Shown here piece by piece: positions 15,141 to 23,767 of a stretch of 31,884 nt of DNA; position 1 is the stretch's first letter, and the number at the start of each line of letters is the position of its first letter. The position numbers and the translations under genes are program-made. Where the stretch lies: contig JAICWX010000074.1 of the NCBI GenBank assembly GCA_025934635.1, positions 1 to 31,884 of the forward strand. Reading direction: 5' to 3'. The notes beneath the pieces were generated by a model, which made no database searches, was not told the origin of the DNA, and saw only the letters and a list, made by a program, of their open reading frames with translations. The stretch comes from Streptosporangiaceae bacterium (lineage in GTDB: Bacteria; Actinomycetota; Actinomycetes; Streptosporangiales; Streptosporangiaceae).

Positions 15141-15204
15141 CCGCCGTCTCGCCGGGGGGCGAGAGGGCGGGGCGGCTCGCCGGGGAGGATTCCCGGCGAG
15201 CCGC
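15141..15204 (+). terminator. Two tandem GC-rich hairpins after the ice-binding gene
   Basis: The first stem pairs 15141-15153 with 15158-15170 (12 of 13 bases, GGGG loop). The second pairs 15172-15184 with 15192-15204 perfectly over 13 bp around GAGGATT. The pair starts 9 nt after the stop codon. There is no T-run, as usual for intrinsic terminators in these organisms. Confidence 0.75.
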
Positions 15205-15335
15205 GCTGTGCCTGTCCCCCGGCGAGTACGTCGTCCAGGCTTCGGCTACCTCGCGAGGATGCGCCCTGCGCCGGCGCCAATCATGTGCTTACCATTTTGT
15301 TACATGAACCGTTGAACCCCAACGCGGAGCCACCC

Positions 15336-16211
15336 GTGATCACTGTTGTGGGGAGCATAAGGGGGGCGTCACTGCCCCGGCGGTCCTGGTACGGGATCGC
15401 CGGGGCGGCATTCTTGATCGCCTCAGGAGCCATTCATCTCGACTTGTACCTGACCGGGTACAACTCGATTCCTACTATCGGGCCGCTGTTCCTGCTGCAG
15501 ATCATCGCGGCGTTCGTGCTGGCCCTCGCGATTCCCGCCACCGGGCACCGGCTGGCGTACGCGGCGGGCGCGGGGTTCGCGATCTCGACTCTCGGCGGGT
15601 ACCTGCTGTCGCTCAAGGTCGGCCTGTTCGGCTTCACCGAAGTCCGGACCACCTCGGGCATCATCGCCGGGATCATCGACGTCGCCGCCTTCGCCGTCCT
15701 GTCGGTCGGCCTGCTGTCCGGCCTGAACCTCGGCGACCGCCCGGTCATGAGAAGGCCGGTACCGGTCGTGGTGTCCGCCTCGGTCATCGCGCTCGCACTG
15801 CTCGGGGTCTTCGTGGCCACGCCGAAGACCGCGCCCGCCGTCAGTGCCGGCGGTGCCGGCGGCGGCGGGACCGGGCAGACGCTGGACGCCAGGACCATCA
15901 ACGGCGCGAACCTGCTGACCGACTCCAAGGGCCTCACCCTCTACACGTTCGCCCCGGACAAGGAGAACAAGTCCGTCTGCTACGGGACCTGTGCCGCCTA
16001 CTGGCCGCCGGTGCCGGGGAACATGGCGGCCGGGCCCGGGGTCACCGGGAAGATCGGCACGATCAAGCGGACCGACGGCTCTACCCAGGCCACCTACAAC
16101 GGGCACCCGCTGTACACCTACGTCGGCGATAAGGCGCCCGGGTCGGACGGCGGTAACAACATCAACCTCAACGGCGGTCTGTGGCGCGACGTACCGGTTA
16201 CCGGCGGCTGA
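15336..16211 (+). CDS. Membrane protein with C-terminal secreted-repeat (PF03640) domains
   Basis: I prefer GTG 15336 (GGAG six bases upstream), giving 291 residues. A GTG at 15285 would add 17. The first 170 or so residues hold five hydrophobic helices (WYGIAGAAFLIASGAIHL, IGPLFLLQIIAAFVLALAI, LAYAAGAGFAISTLGGYLL, IIAGIIDVAAFAVLSVGLL, VVVSASVIALALLGVFVA). A Gly-rich linker leads to two secreted-repeat units: LTDSKGLTLYTFAPDKENKS with CYGTCAAYWPP, and YNGHPLYTYVGDKAPG with NLNGGLWRDV. This repeat occurs in secreted lipoproteins of unknown function, usually behind a signal peptide. Attachment to a multi-pass membrane part is less common. The repeat part should lie outside the cell, and the Cys pair may form a disulfide. 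Confidence 0.83.
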   Translation: MITVVGSIRGASLPRRSWYGIAGAAFLIASGAIHLDLYLTGYNSIPTIGPLFLLQIIAAFVLALAIPATGHRLAYAAGAGFAISTLGGYLLSLKVGLFGFTEVRTTSGIIAGIIDVAAFAVLSVGLLSGLNLGDRPVMRRPVPVVVSASVIALALLGVFVATPKTAPAVSAGGAGGGGTGQTLDARTINGANLLTDSKGLTLYTFAPDKENKSVCYGTCAAYWPPVPGNMAAGPGVTGKIGTIKRTDGSTQATYNGHPLYTYVGDKAPGSDGGNNINLNGGLWRDVPVTGG

Positions 16212-16230
16212 ACCCGGGTAAACCCGACGC

Positions 16231-16749
16231 GTGGCCGCCCCCTTCCCGGACCCCACCGCCCCCGCTAGCTCCCGTACCGAAGTCTTCGTCCGCTACCTGG
16301 ATTTCTTCCGGTCGCGGCTGACCGCCAAGGTGCTGGAGCTGCCCGAGGAAGAACAGCGCACCAGCAGGCTGCCGTCCGGCTGGACGCCGCTCGAGCTGGT
16401 CAAGCACATGCGCTACGTCGAGCTGCGCTGGCTCGAATGGGGCTTCGAGGGCCGGGACGTCGGCGACCCGTGGGGAGATCACCAGGGCGGCCGGGAGGGC
16501 CGCTGGACGGTCGGGCCCCAGGAGACGGCCGCCACGCTGCTCAACGGCCTGCACGTCCAGGCCGCGCGCAGCCGGGCCATCATCTCGGCTCACGCGCTCG
16601 ACGAGGTGGGCGAGCTGGGGGAACGCTGGGACGGCAATGACCCGGCCACCCTGGAGCGGGTCCTGTTCCACCTGCTCCAGGAATACGCCCGGCACGTCGG
16701 CCACCTCGACGTGGTCGTCGAGCTCGCGGTGGGCCGTTCGGGCGAGTGA
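16231..16749 (+). CDS. DinB-like (DUF664) protein
   Basis: A 172-residue four-helix-bundle protein starting at GTG 16231, 19 nt after the previous stop, so probably on the same transcript. Family marks are FVRYLDFFRSRLTAKVLEL, LPSGWTPLELVKHMRYVELR and the final LLQEYARHVGHLDVVVEL. The His residues in KHM and ARHVGH are in the places where DinB/YfiT-type proteins bind a metal ion. Actinobacterial members include mycothiol-dependent enzymes, but the reaction here cannot be told. Confidence 0.85.
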   Translation: MAAPFPDPTAPASSRTEVFVRYLDFFRSRLTAKVLELPEEEQRTSRLPSGWTPLELVKHMRYVELRWLEWGFEGRDVGDPWGDHQGGREGRWTVGPQETAATLLNGLHVQAARSRAIISAHALDEVGELGERWDGNDPATLERVLFHLLQEYARHVGHLDVVVELAVGRSGE

Positions 16750-16753
16750 CCGG

Positions 16754-17590
16754 CTAGCTGGCCTTATCGGCCACGCACTGGTTCAGGCACTCGCCGAGCC
16801 CTTCGATCCAGGTCCGCAGCACGTTGCCGGGCTGCAGGTAGACGGGCGGCTTGCGGGCGTCGCCCACCCCGCCGCAGGTGCCGGTGGCGATCAGGTCGCC
16901 GGCCCGCAAGGTGATCGCCTGGCTGGCGTAGGAGACGATGTCGGCGGGTGAGAAGAGCAGGTCCGAGGTCCGCGACTGCTGCATCACGGCGCCGTCGACC
17001 TCGCACCGCACCTCCAGGTCGGCCGCGTCGTCCACGTCGCCCGGCGTGACCAGGTACGGCCCGGCCGGCGTGCTGCGCTCGAACATCTTGCCCGCCAGCC
17101 ACTGCAGCGTGCGCCGCTGCCAGTCCCGCATCGACACGTCGTTGATCACCGTGTACCCGGCGATGGCCCCCCTGGCCTCCTCCGGGGTAGCCCGGTACAC
17201 GTCCCGGCCGATCACCACGCCGAGCTCGACCTCCCAGTCCACCCGCTCGCTCACCGACGGGATCGCGATGTCGTCGTGCGGGCCGGTCAGGGTCTCGGCG
17301 AACTTGGCGAACAGCGTCGGGTACTGCGGCAGCTCCCGCCCGGTCTCCAGGATGTGCGACCGGTAGTTCAGTCCCACGCAGATGATCTTGCCGGGCTGCG
17401 GGACCACCGGCGCGAAGTCCGCCTCGGTTACCGGCACCGACGAGGCTCCCTCCCGGGCCAGCCCCGGCCCTTCTCCGCCGCGGGCCAGCAGCTCGCCGAC
17501 GTCGGCCGCGTCCAGCGGTATGAGCACGTCCCCGTCCAGCCGGGCGGCGGTGGTGGTCCCGTCATCGGTCCTGATCGTCGCGAATCGCAT
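16754..17590 (-). CDS. Fumarylacetoacetate hydrolase-family protein
   Basis: This 278-residue protein has the full FAH fold: an N-terminal strand domain, the entry IICVGLNYRSHILETG, then the metal site. DWEVELGVVIGR supplies Glu120 and Glu122 and INDVSMRDWQ supplies Asp151, the ligands for magnesium or manganese. GDLIATGTCGGVG near the end is the usual TGTP-like loop. Such enzymes cleave or decarboxylate 2-oxo acids (acylpyruvases, the HpcE/HpaG decarboxylase-isomerase, ureidoglycolate lyase-like proteins). It is divergent from the homoprotocatechuate operon with 64 nt between starts, so the second HpaG-like step or a related 2-oxo acid is a reasonable guess. Confidence 0.9.
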   Translation of the reverse strand: MRFATIRTDDGTTTAARLDGDVLIPLDAADVGELLARGGEGPGLAREGASSVPVTEADFAPVVPQPGKIICVGLNYRSHILETGRELPQYPTLFAKFAETLTGPHDDIAIPSVSERVDWEVELGVVIGRDVYRATPEEARGAIAGYTVINDVSMRDWQRRTLQWLAGKMFERSTPAGPYLVTPGDVDDAADLEVRCEVDGAVMQQSRTSDLLFSPADIVSYASQAITLRAGDLIATGTCGGVGDARKPPVYLQPGNVLRTWIEGLGECLNQCVADKAS

Positions 17591-17633
17591 AGCGCGACTC
17601 TAGCGCCCCCCAGCCTGGCTCGGCAGCAGCCAT

Positions 17634-17643
17634 TCATATATGA
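17634..17643. promoter_or_regulatory. AT-rich 10-bp palindrome between divergent catabolic genes
   Basis: TCATATATGA is a perfect palindrome and the only AT-rich site in the 64 nt between the divergent FAH gene and the hpa operon. It ends 11 nt before the ATG at 17655. It could be a -10 region or the core of a repressor site controlling both directions. Confidence 0.4.
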
Positions 17644-17654
17644 TTTTGCTCACC

Positions 17655-19088
17655 ATGAGTGCTCTCGAGCGCGTTCCCGGCCAGCTCGTCGCGGTGCACC
17701 TGAGCTACCGCAGCCGTGCGGCCGAACGCGGCCGCACCCCGCCCTGGCCGTCCTACTTCCTCAAGCCCTCGTCCACGCTGGCGGACAGCGGCGCCCCGGT
17801 CGCCCGGCCGCCGGGCTGCGAACTGCTCGCCTTCGAGGGTGAGGTGGCCCTGGTCATCGGCCGCCGCGCCCGCCGGGTCAGCCGCGCCGACGGCTGGGAT
17901 CACGTGGGCTGGATCACCGCCGCGAACGACTTCGGCGTCTACGACCTGCGCTACGCCGATAGCGGGTCCAACGTGCGGTCCAAGGGGATCGACGGCTTCA
18001 CCCCGCTCGGCCCGCGGCTGATCGACGCGCGCACCGTGGACCTGGCCGCGGTCCGGCTGCGGACGTGGGTCAACGGCGTCCCGGCCCAGGACGCCTGGCC
18101 GGCCGCGGACATGCTGTTCGGCTTCGGCGAAATCGTCGCCGACTTGTCCCGGCTCCTCACGCTGGAACCCGGCGACGTCATCCTGACCGGGACGCCGGCC
18201 GGTTCGACCGTGGTGACCCCCGGCGACGTGGTGGAGGTCGAGGTCACGGCCGGGGACCAGTCTTCCGGCCGTCTCCGCAGCCCCATCACGGAGGCGGACT
18301 ACCCCCTCGGCCCGCCCGGCGCCATGCCCCGCGCCAGCGACGCCGAACGCGCCGCCGCCTACGGTGTCGCCGGCCCTCAGGCGGACGAGAAGCCCCAGGA
18401 CCTCCTGGCCGGCCTGCGCGCGGTGTCCACCGCCACGCTCGCCTCGCTGCTGCGCAAGCGCGGGCTGAACGGCCTGACCCTGGACGGGCTGCGCTCCACC
18501 CGGCCGGGAACCCGGATGGCCGGCTACGCCCGGACCGTCCGTTACCTGCCGCTGCGCGAGGACCTGCTGGACCGGTACACCGGGCTGAACGCCCAGAAGC
18601 AGGCGATCGAGGAGCTCCGCCCCGGCGAGGTGCTGGTCATCGAGGCCCGCGGCGACACCACCGCGGGCACCATCGGCGACCTACTGGCGCTGCGCGCCCA
18701 GGTCCGCGGCGCGGCCGGGATCGTCACCGACGGCGCGATCCGGGACAGCGCGGCGATCGCCCGGCTGGAGATCCCGGCCTACCACGCGGCCGCCCACCCG
18801 GCCGTGCTCGGCCGGCGCCACGTCCCGTGGGAAACCCAGGTCGCGGTGGCCTGCGCCGGGGTGACGATCCAGCCCGGCGACATCGTGGTCGGCGACGCCG
18901 ACGGCGTGGTCGTCCTCCCGCCCGCCCTCGCCGCCGCGGTGCTGGCCGACGCGCAGGAACAGGAACGCCAGGAGGAGTTCATCGCCGGCCAGGTCGCCCG
19001 GGGCGAGTCCATCGACGGCCTCTACCCGCTGACCGACCGCACCCGCCCCGGCTACCAGGCCTGGGCCCGCGACCGGGAGAGTCAGTGA
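17655..19088 (+). CDS. Fusion of FAH-family decarboxylase/isomerase and RraA-like aldolase
   Basis: ATG 17655 gives 477 residues; an ATG at 17640 would add five. Residues about 1-220 are an FAH domain of the HpaG/HpcE type. Glu61 and Glu63 in FEGEVALVIG and Asp92 in NDFGVYDLR are the metal ligands, and VILTGTPAGS is the family loop. Residues about 245-470 are an RraA-like / HMG-CHA aldolase domain, with GDTTAGTIGDLLALRA, GIVTDGAIRDSAAI (Arg363 and Asp364 match catalytic residues of HMG aldolase) and IQPGDIVVGDADGVVVLP. In the homoprotocatechuate pathway HpaG decarboxylates and isomerises the ring-cleavage product. RraA-like aldolases release pyruvate from 4-hydroxy-2-oxo acids. One chain may do both. 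It overlaps the next start by 4 nt. Confidence 0.9.
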   Translation: MSALERVPGQLVAVHLSYRSRAAERGRTPPWPSYFLKPSSTLADSGAPVARPPGCELLAFEGEVALVIGRRARRVSRADGWDHVGWITAANDFGVYDLRYADSGSNVRSKGIDGFTPLGPRLIDARTVDLAAVRLRTWVNGVPAQDAWPAADMLFGFGEIVADLSRLLTLEPGDVILTGTPAGSTVVTPGDVVEVEVTAGDQSSGRLRSPITEADYPLGPPGAMPRASDAERAAAYGVAGPQADEKPQDLLAGLRAVSTATLASLLRKRGLNGLTLDGLRSTRPGTRMAGYARTVRYLPLREDLLDRYTGLNAQKQAIEELRPGEVLVIEARGDTTAGTIGDLLALRAQVRGAAGIVTDGAIRDSAAIARLEIPAYHAAAHPAVLGRRHVPWETQVAVACAGVTIQPGDIVVGDADGVVVLPPALAAAVLADAQEQERQEEFIAGQVARGESIDGLYPLTDRTRPGYQAWARDRESQ

Positions 19089-20572
19089 CCCGGCCGCCGG
19101 GGCTCCCGGCCAAGCTGGAGCACTTCATCGGCGGCGCGCCGGTGCCCAGCGCGGACGGCGCCACGTTCGACGTCGCCGACCCGGTGACCAACGCGCCCTA
19201 CGCCACCGTCGCGGCGGGCGGCGCCGAGGATATCGGCCGGGCCGTCACCGCCGCCACCGCGTCGTTCCGCGACGGCCCCTGGCCGGGCCTGCCCGCCCGG
19301 CAGCGGGCCCGGATCCTGAACCGGATCGCGGACGGCATCGAGGGCCGCGCCGACCGGATCGCCGAGCTCGAGACGTTCGACACCGGCCTGCCCGTCACCC
19401 AGGCCCGCGGCCAGGCCGCCCGGGCGGCCGAGAACTTCCGCTTCTTCGCCGACATGACCGTGACCCTGCACGAGGACGCCTTCCGGTCGGCCAGCACGCA
19501 GTTCGGTTACGTGATCCGCGCACCGGCCGGGGTCGCGGGCCTGATCACCCCGTGGAACACGCCGTTCATGCTGGAGAGCTGGAAGCTGGCGCCCGCGCTG
19601 GCCGCGGGCTGCCCGGTGGTGCTCAAGCCGGCCGAGTGGACGCCGCTGTCGGCCAGCCTGCTGCCGGAGATCATGGCCGAGGCCGGCCTCCCCGACGGCG
19701 TGTTCAACCTGGTCCACGGCATCGGCGAGGTGGTCGGCGCGGCGCTGGTCGCGCACCCGGGCGTGCCGCGCATCTCCTTCACCGGCGAGACCGCGACCGG
19801 GCAGATCATCATGGCGGCGGCCGCGCCGCACCTCAAGGGCCTGTCCATGGAACTGGGCGGCAAGTCCCCGTGCGTCGTCTTCGCCGACGCCGACCTGGAC
19901 CAGGCGGTCGACAGCGCCCTGTTCGGGGTGTTCTCCCTGAACGGGGAACGGTGCACGGCGGGGTCAAGGATTTTGGCCGAACGAGGTATCTACGACGCCC
20001 TCGTCACCCGGCTTGCCCAGCGGGCTAGTCGCATCCGGGTCGGCGATCCCGCCGATCCGGGCACGGAAATCGGCGCCCTGGTGCACCCGGAGCACTACGC
20101 GCGCGTGCTCGGGTACGTGCGCGCCGGGCAGGACGAAGGCGCCCGGCTGGTGGCCGGCGGCGCCCGCCCGGGCCATCTGGCCGCGGGCAACTACCTGGCC
20201 GCCACCGTGTTCGCCGACGTCACGCCGTCGATGCGGATCTTCCGCGAGGAGATCTTCGGGCCGGTGGTGTGCGTCACCCCGTTCGACGGCGAGGCCGAGG
20301 CGATCCGGCTGGCCAACGCGACCGCCTACGGCCTGGCCGCCTACATCTGGACCACCGACCTGGCCCGGGCGCACCGGGTCGCCGGCGCGGTCGAGTCCGG
20401 CATGACCTGGGTCAACTCGCACAACGTACGTGACCTGCGGACCCCGTTCGGCGGGGTGAAGGCGAGCGGCCTGGGCCGTGAGGGCGGCTCGCACAGCCTG
20501 GACTTCTACACTGACTCCCGGATCGTCCACATCCCGCTCGGGGACACCCACGTGCCCCGGTTCGGAGCCTGA
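19085..20572 (+). CDS. hpaE: 5-carboxymethyl-2-hydroxymuconate semialdehyde dehydrogenase
   Basis: The GTG at 19085 overlaps the previous stop (GTGA), giving 495 residues, the normal length of an NAD-dependent aldehyde dehydrogenase. All active-site parts are present: Asn158 in ITPWNTPF, Glu256 in MELGGKSP, catalytic Cys290 in NGERCTAGS, and FTGETATG for cofactor binding. The end MTWVNSHNVRDLRTPFGGVK with SGLGREGG is typical of the HpaE/HpcC group. It would oxidise the semialdehyde made by the ring-cleaving dioxygenase encoded next to it. The assignment within the superfamily rests on both sequence and neighbours. Confidence 0.9.
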   Translation: MTRPPGLPAKLEHFIGGAPVPSADGATFDVADPVTNAPYATVAAGGAEDIGRAVTAATASFRDGPWPGLPARQRARILNRIADGIEGRADRIAELETFDTGLPVTQARGQAARAAENFRFFADMTVTLHEDAFRSASTQFGYVIRAPAGVAGLITPWNTPFMLESWKLAPALAAGCPVVLKPAEWTPLSASLLPEIMAEAGLPDGVFNLVHGIGEVVGAALVAHPGVPRISFTGETATGQIIMAAAAPHLKGLSMELGGKSPCVVFADADLDQAVDSALFGVFSLNGERCTAGSRILAERGIYDALVTRLAQRASRIRVGDPADPGTEIGALVHPEHYARVLGYVRAGQDEGARLVAGGARPGHLAAGNYLAATVFADVTPSMRIFREEIFGPVVCVTPFDGEAEAIRLANATAYGLAAYIWTTDLARAHRVAGAVESGMTWVNSHNVRDLRTPFGGVKASGLGREGGSHSLDFYTDSRIVHIPLGDTHVPRFGA

Positions 20573-20574
20573 CC

Positions 20575-21570
20575 ATGGACCCGGCCCCCCCGGATATCGT
20601 GCGCGCGGCCTACGCCGAGCTCGTCGTCACCGACCTGGCCGCGGCCCGCGCGTTCTACGTGGACGTGCTCGGCTTCGTGGTCACCCTGGACACCGGCACC
20701 GAGCTCTACCTGCGCGGCTACGACGAGCTCATCCATCACAGCCTGATCCTGCGCGCGGGCCCCCGCCCGGCCGCGGGCCGCCTCGGCTACCGGGTACGCT
20801 CCGCCGCCGACCTGGACCGGGCCGAGGCGTTCTTCGCCGCCCGGGACTGCCGGACGGCGCGGATGCCGGCCGGGACCACGCCCGGCGTGGGGGAGACGGT
20901 CCGGGCGCAGGACCCGCTCGGCTTCACCGTCGAGCTGTTCGCCGCCGCCGACTGGGCCGAACGCCTCCAGCAGCGCTACGACCTGCGCCGCGGCGCCGAG
21001 CCGGCCCGGCTCGACCATTTCAACCTGGTGGTCGCGGACGTGCGCGCCGCCTGCGAGTACCACACCGCGCTCGGCTTCGGCCTGTCCGAGACCATCGAGG
21101 ACGAGACCACCCTGTACGCCGCGTGGATGTTCCGCAAGCCGACCGTGCACGACGTGGCCCTGACCGGGGGAGCCGGGCCGCGCCTGCACCACCTGGCCTT
21201 CTTCGTCCACGAATCGCACCAGATACTGCGGACCTGCGACATCCTCGGCTCGCTGCACGCCGAGGCGCAGATCGAGCGGGGCCCCGGCCGGCACGGCGTG
21301 TCCAACGCCTTCTACGTCTACCTGCGCGACCCCGACGGGCACCGGATCGAGCTCTACACCAGCGACTACTACACCGGCGACCCCGGCCACCCGGTGCTGC
21401 GCTGGTCGGTGCGCGACCCGCGCCGCCGCGACTTCTGGGGCCACCCGGTCGTCGAGTCGTGGTACTCCGAGGCCAGCGCCGTCCTCGACCTGGACGGCCG
21501 CCCGCGCCCGGTGATCCAGCAAGCTCAGCCCGCCGAGGTCCAGGTCGGCGCGGACGGCTTCACCCGCTGA
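20575..21570 (+). CDS. hpaD: 3,4-dihydroxyphenylacetate 2,3-dioxygenase
   Basis: This 331-residue type I extradiol dioxygenase starts at ATG 20575, two bases after the hpaE stop. It has two vicinal-oxygen-chelate modules. Metal ligands are His148 (RLDHFNLVV), His205 or His206 (RLHHLAFFV) and Glu259 (HRIELYTSDYY), matching the two-His-one-carboxylate site of the iron and manganese homoprotocatechuate dioxygenases. The YTSDYYTGDPGHPVLRW tail fits that group. It opens the ring of homoprotocatechuate next to the hydroxyls to give the substrate of HpaE. It closes the three-gene operon, and a minus-strand gene ends 55 nt away. Confidence 0.92.
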   Translation: MDPAPPDIVRAAYAELVVTDLAAARAFYVDVLGFVVTLDTGTELYLRGYDELIHHSLILRAGPRPAAGRLGYRVRSAADLDRAEAFFAARDCRTARMPAGTTPGVGETVRAQDPLGFTVELFAAADWAERLQQRYDLRRGAEPARLDHFNLVVADVRAACEYHTALGFGLSETIEDETTLYAAWMFRKPTVHDVALTGGAGPRLHHLAFFVHESHQILRTCDILGSLHAEAQIERGPGRHGVSNAFYVYLRDPDGHRIELYTSDYYTGDPGHPVLRWSVRDPRRRDFWGHPVVESWYSEASAVLDLDGRPRPVIQQAQPAEVQVGADGFTR

Positions 21571-21625
21571 GGCCTAGCTTCGCGAATCACGGGGGGCCGA
21601 CGCCACCACGCCGTCCTTCTCCTGG

Positions 21626-23737
21626 TTACTTATGTTCGAAGATCGCTTCAACACGGCCGAGTACCGCGTGCCACTCCCGCTCGAGGACCACCGCAAGATG
21701 ATCTTCTACATCACGTCGCTGTGAATCCACGAACCATTCACTGTTGTGCGCCATAACGCGGTCGAGATATCCAGGCCCCTTTCCCCATTCGGCGGCGTTG
21801 TCGAGCCAGAACTGTGGATCCTGCTTAAGCTGGCTGCCGTAGAGAGTCACGCTGGCCAGTTGGATCTTTCGGAGCAGCTCGTCGTATGCGGTGTTCATGA
21901 GCTGTTGCGCTTGGGTCAGCAGTTCACTCGCCTCGGGCATGGAGTCGGACAGCGTTTGGCACAGGGCAGTGAACCCGGTGACTGAGTCTTGCAGCGCCGC
22001 TACAGCGAGCTTCCGTGCGCCATGACCGAGCTGATACGTATAGCTCAGCGATCGCCACTCGCCTTCCCGGCGAACCGAGGCGTTCACGGTGCTTGCATGA
22101 GCTCGGCGGATTTCCGCCAGTAGTGTGTCATGAACACGCTCGCTAATTCTGGATGGTACCGGGTGCTGCTTGATCCAACTGGCGAGATGCTTTTCGGCCT
22201 CGCGCTGGACCGCCTGAGCCTGTTCCTGCTCGGCATTTTCCAGCAGGAGCTTCATCCGATCCAGCACGTTGGCTAGCTGACCCTGAAACTGGCCACGTGA
22301 CTGCGAAACCCGATCGCGTAGGAAGGCTCGCAAGCCTTCGGTCTCGTCTTCCAGGGAATTGAAGAAAAAGGTAGGGCTCTGGCTAAATCGGTATGCGGTG
22401 AGGGCTTTCTGTACCTGCTCGTCCTTGAGTTCGTACCCTTCCTCGGCCGTCTCGGCCCGCAGGCCAGTTTCGTCCTTCATGGCGAGCGCTTCCTCAGGTC
22501 GAGGCAGAACGAGCACGCCGATGTTAGAATCAATTTGCGTATTGTTAATATCCCTAGCTTGCTGAAGCAGATTCTTTATGGAATCCGACGGAGCGTCATT
22601 GAAGCCCGAGCACAAGATCGACACGGTGTGAGGGTCTTCGAGTAGAGTTGCGAGGTCGGCGCGCGCGGCGGGTTGGTCAATCCCTCGCGTGTCGATAATG
22701 CTCACATCGAGATCGGTGACCTCGAGAAGATCGGGAACAATGAGATCGATCCGGGCAGGCAATGAGAATTCCGGGTGTCGACCGTTATTTATCAGCTCGA
22801 AGGTGGTTTTTATCCACTCGAGCGGTGGTGCCGCGAGCGTCGGGTTGTGCCATTCGTCACGCCGATCCCGACGATGTAGGCTCATTCTGGTCAATACCTC
22901 AACCACGAGGTCACGCCGAGCGGGAAACTGGGCCGCAAGTTCCTTTGCGGGATCCGTACGCACTGTCTTGCCGTCTGCACCCTTGGTCCTTTTCTGGGTC
23001 AGTCCGGCCATGTTACGGATGGCGCGATCTATTTCCCGCGGCACCGCCGGGGAGCCGTCCTCGTCGGCCGTCGACGATCCAGGGTGGATGAGTTGGTCAA
23101 CGAAGTCCTCGACGTCTGACCGGATATCGTCATGCGTCCGGGGCTCGACGATAATCCCGTATCCGGGACCGATGCCGAGGTGGACCTCGCACAGGGTTAT
23201 CCCGCCGCCGCCAGTTTCAAGAACGGGCACGTTTCGGCCCTGTGGGCCGACGACCTCGAGGTTGGTGGCTCGGCAGATCGCCGTCGATTTGCCAATACCG
23301 ATCTGACCGATGAAGGCTATCTGGTGCTCGCGCCGAAGGAGCAAGTCCGCTAGGCGTCGGATTTCCTTCGTATATTCGTCCAGTCGAGTCCGGAAGGCGG
23401 CGGGAGTCCCCGGTATCGTCCCCACAGCTTGTAGTTCCGAGGTCATCCGCTCAGCTCGCCACAGCAGATGCTGATCAGGGTGATCCAGGGACGGCCGGGG
23501 AAGGCACTGCCAGTCCCTGCGTAGGATCACTGCGAGGTCGGCGGCCTCGTCAGTGCCGATCGCCTCGAGCAGTGTTGTGAGCTCATCGTCCGAGACCACC
23601 CGCTCGCCAGCTTCGATGCGTGACAGCACCGCCTGGCTCCAAGTGATCTTCCGTGCAAGTTCTGCCTGTTTTATCCCGGTATGCTCGCGCAGCTGGGTCA
23701 GCCGATACCCCAGTTGAACGCCACCAAGCTCGCCCAT
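21626..23737 (-). CDS. XRE helix-turn-helix fused to dynamin-like P-loop GTPase
   Basis: ATG 23737 has GAGGG five bases upstream and gives 703 residues; a GTG at 23743 would add two. Residues about 8-62 are an XRE helix-turn-helix (GYRLTQLREHTGIKQAELAR, then SQAVLSRIEAGERVV). From about 120 a P-loop NTPase follows: G1 GQIGIGKST at 144-152, a Thr/Gly-rich TGGGGITLCEV (175-185) as possible G2, and DTRG at 349-352 as G3. I see no standard TKxD motif; NIGVLVLPRPEEALAM stands where it would be. The remaining 270 residues are long helices with charged heptad-like stretches, as in the stalks of dynamin-like proteins. Base composition is clearly less GC-rich than both neighbours, a sign of recent transfer. 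A defence role is plausible but unproven. Confidence 0.85.
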   Translation of the reverse strand: MGELGGVQLGYRLTQLREHTGIKQAELARKITWSQAVLSRIEAGERVVSDDELTTLLEAIGTDEAADLAVILRRDWQCLPRPSLDHPDQHLLWRAERMTSELQAVGTIPGTPAAFRTRLDEYTKEIRRLADLLLRREHQIAFIGQIGIGKSTAICRATNLEVVGPQGRNVPVLETGGGGITLCEVHLGIGPGYGIIVEPRTHDDIRSDVEDFVDQLIHPGSSTADEDGSPAVPREIDRAIRNMAGLTQKRTKGADGKTVRTDPAKELAAQFPARRDLVVEVLTRMSLHRRDRRDEWHNPTLAAPPLEWIKTTFELINNGRHPEFSLPARIDLIVPDLLEVTDLDVSIIDTRGIDQPAARADLATLLEDPHTVSILCSGFNDAPSDSIKNLLQQARDINNTQIDSNIGVLVLPRPEEALAMKDETGLRAETAEEGYELKDEQVQKALTAYRFSQSPTFFFNSLEDETEGLRAFLRDRVSQSRGQFQGQLANVLDRMKLLLENAEQEQAQAVQREAEKHLASWIKQHPVPSRISERVHDTLLAEIRRAHASTVNASVRREGEWRSLSYTYQLGHGARKLAVAALQDSVTGFTALCQTLSDSMPEASELLTQAQQLMNTAYDELLRKIQLASVTLYGSQLKQDPQFWLDNAAEWGKGPGYLDRVMAHNSEWFVDSQRRDVEDHLAVVLEREWHAVLGRVEAIFEHK

Positions 23738-23767
23738 GATCACCCTCGATTTGTTGCTGAACTGTTT

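Noticed and set aside
18065..19084. N-terminal extension of the aldehyde dehydrogenase frame
   Set aside because: It is an out-of-frame reading of the FAH-RraA gene; the GTG at 19085 overlapping the previous stop gives the normal enzyme length.
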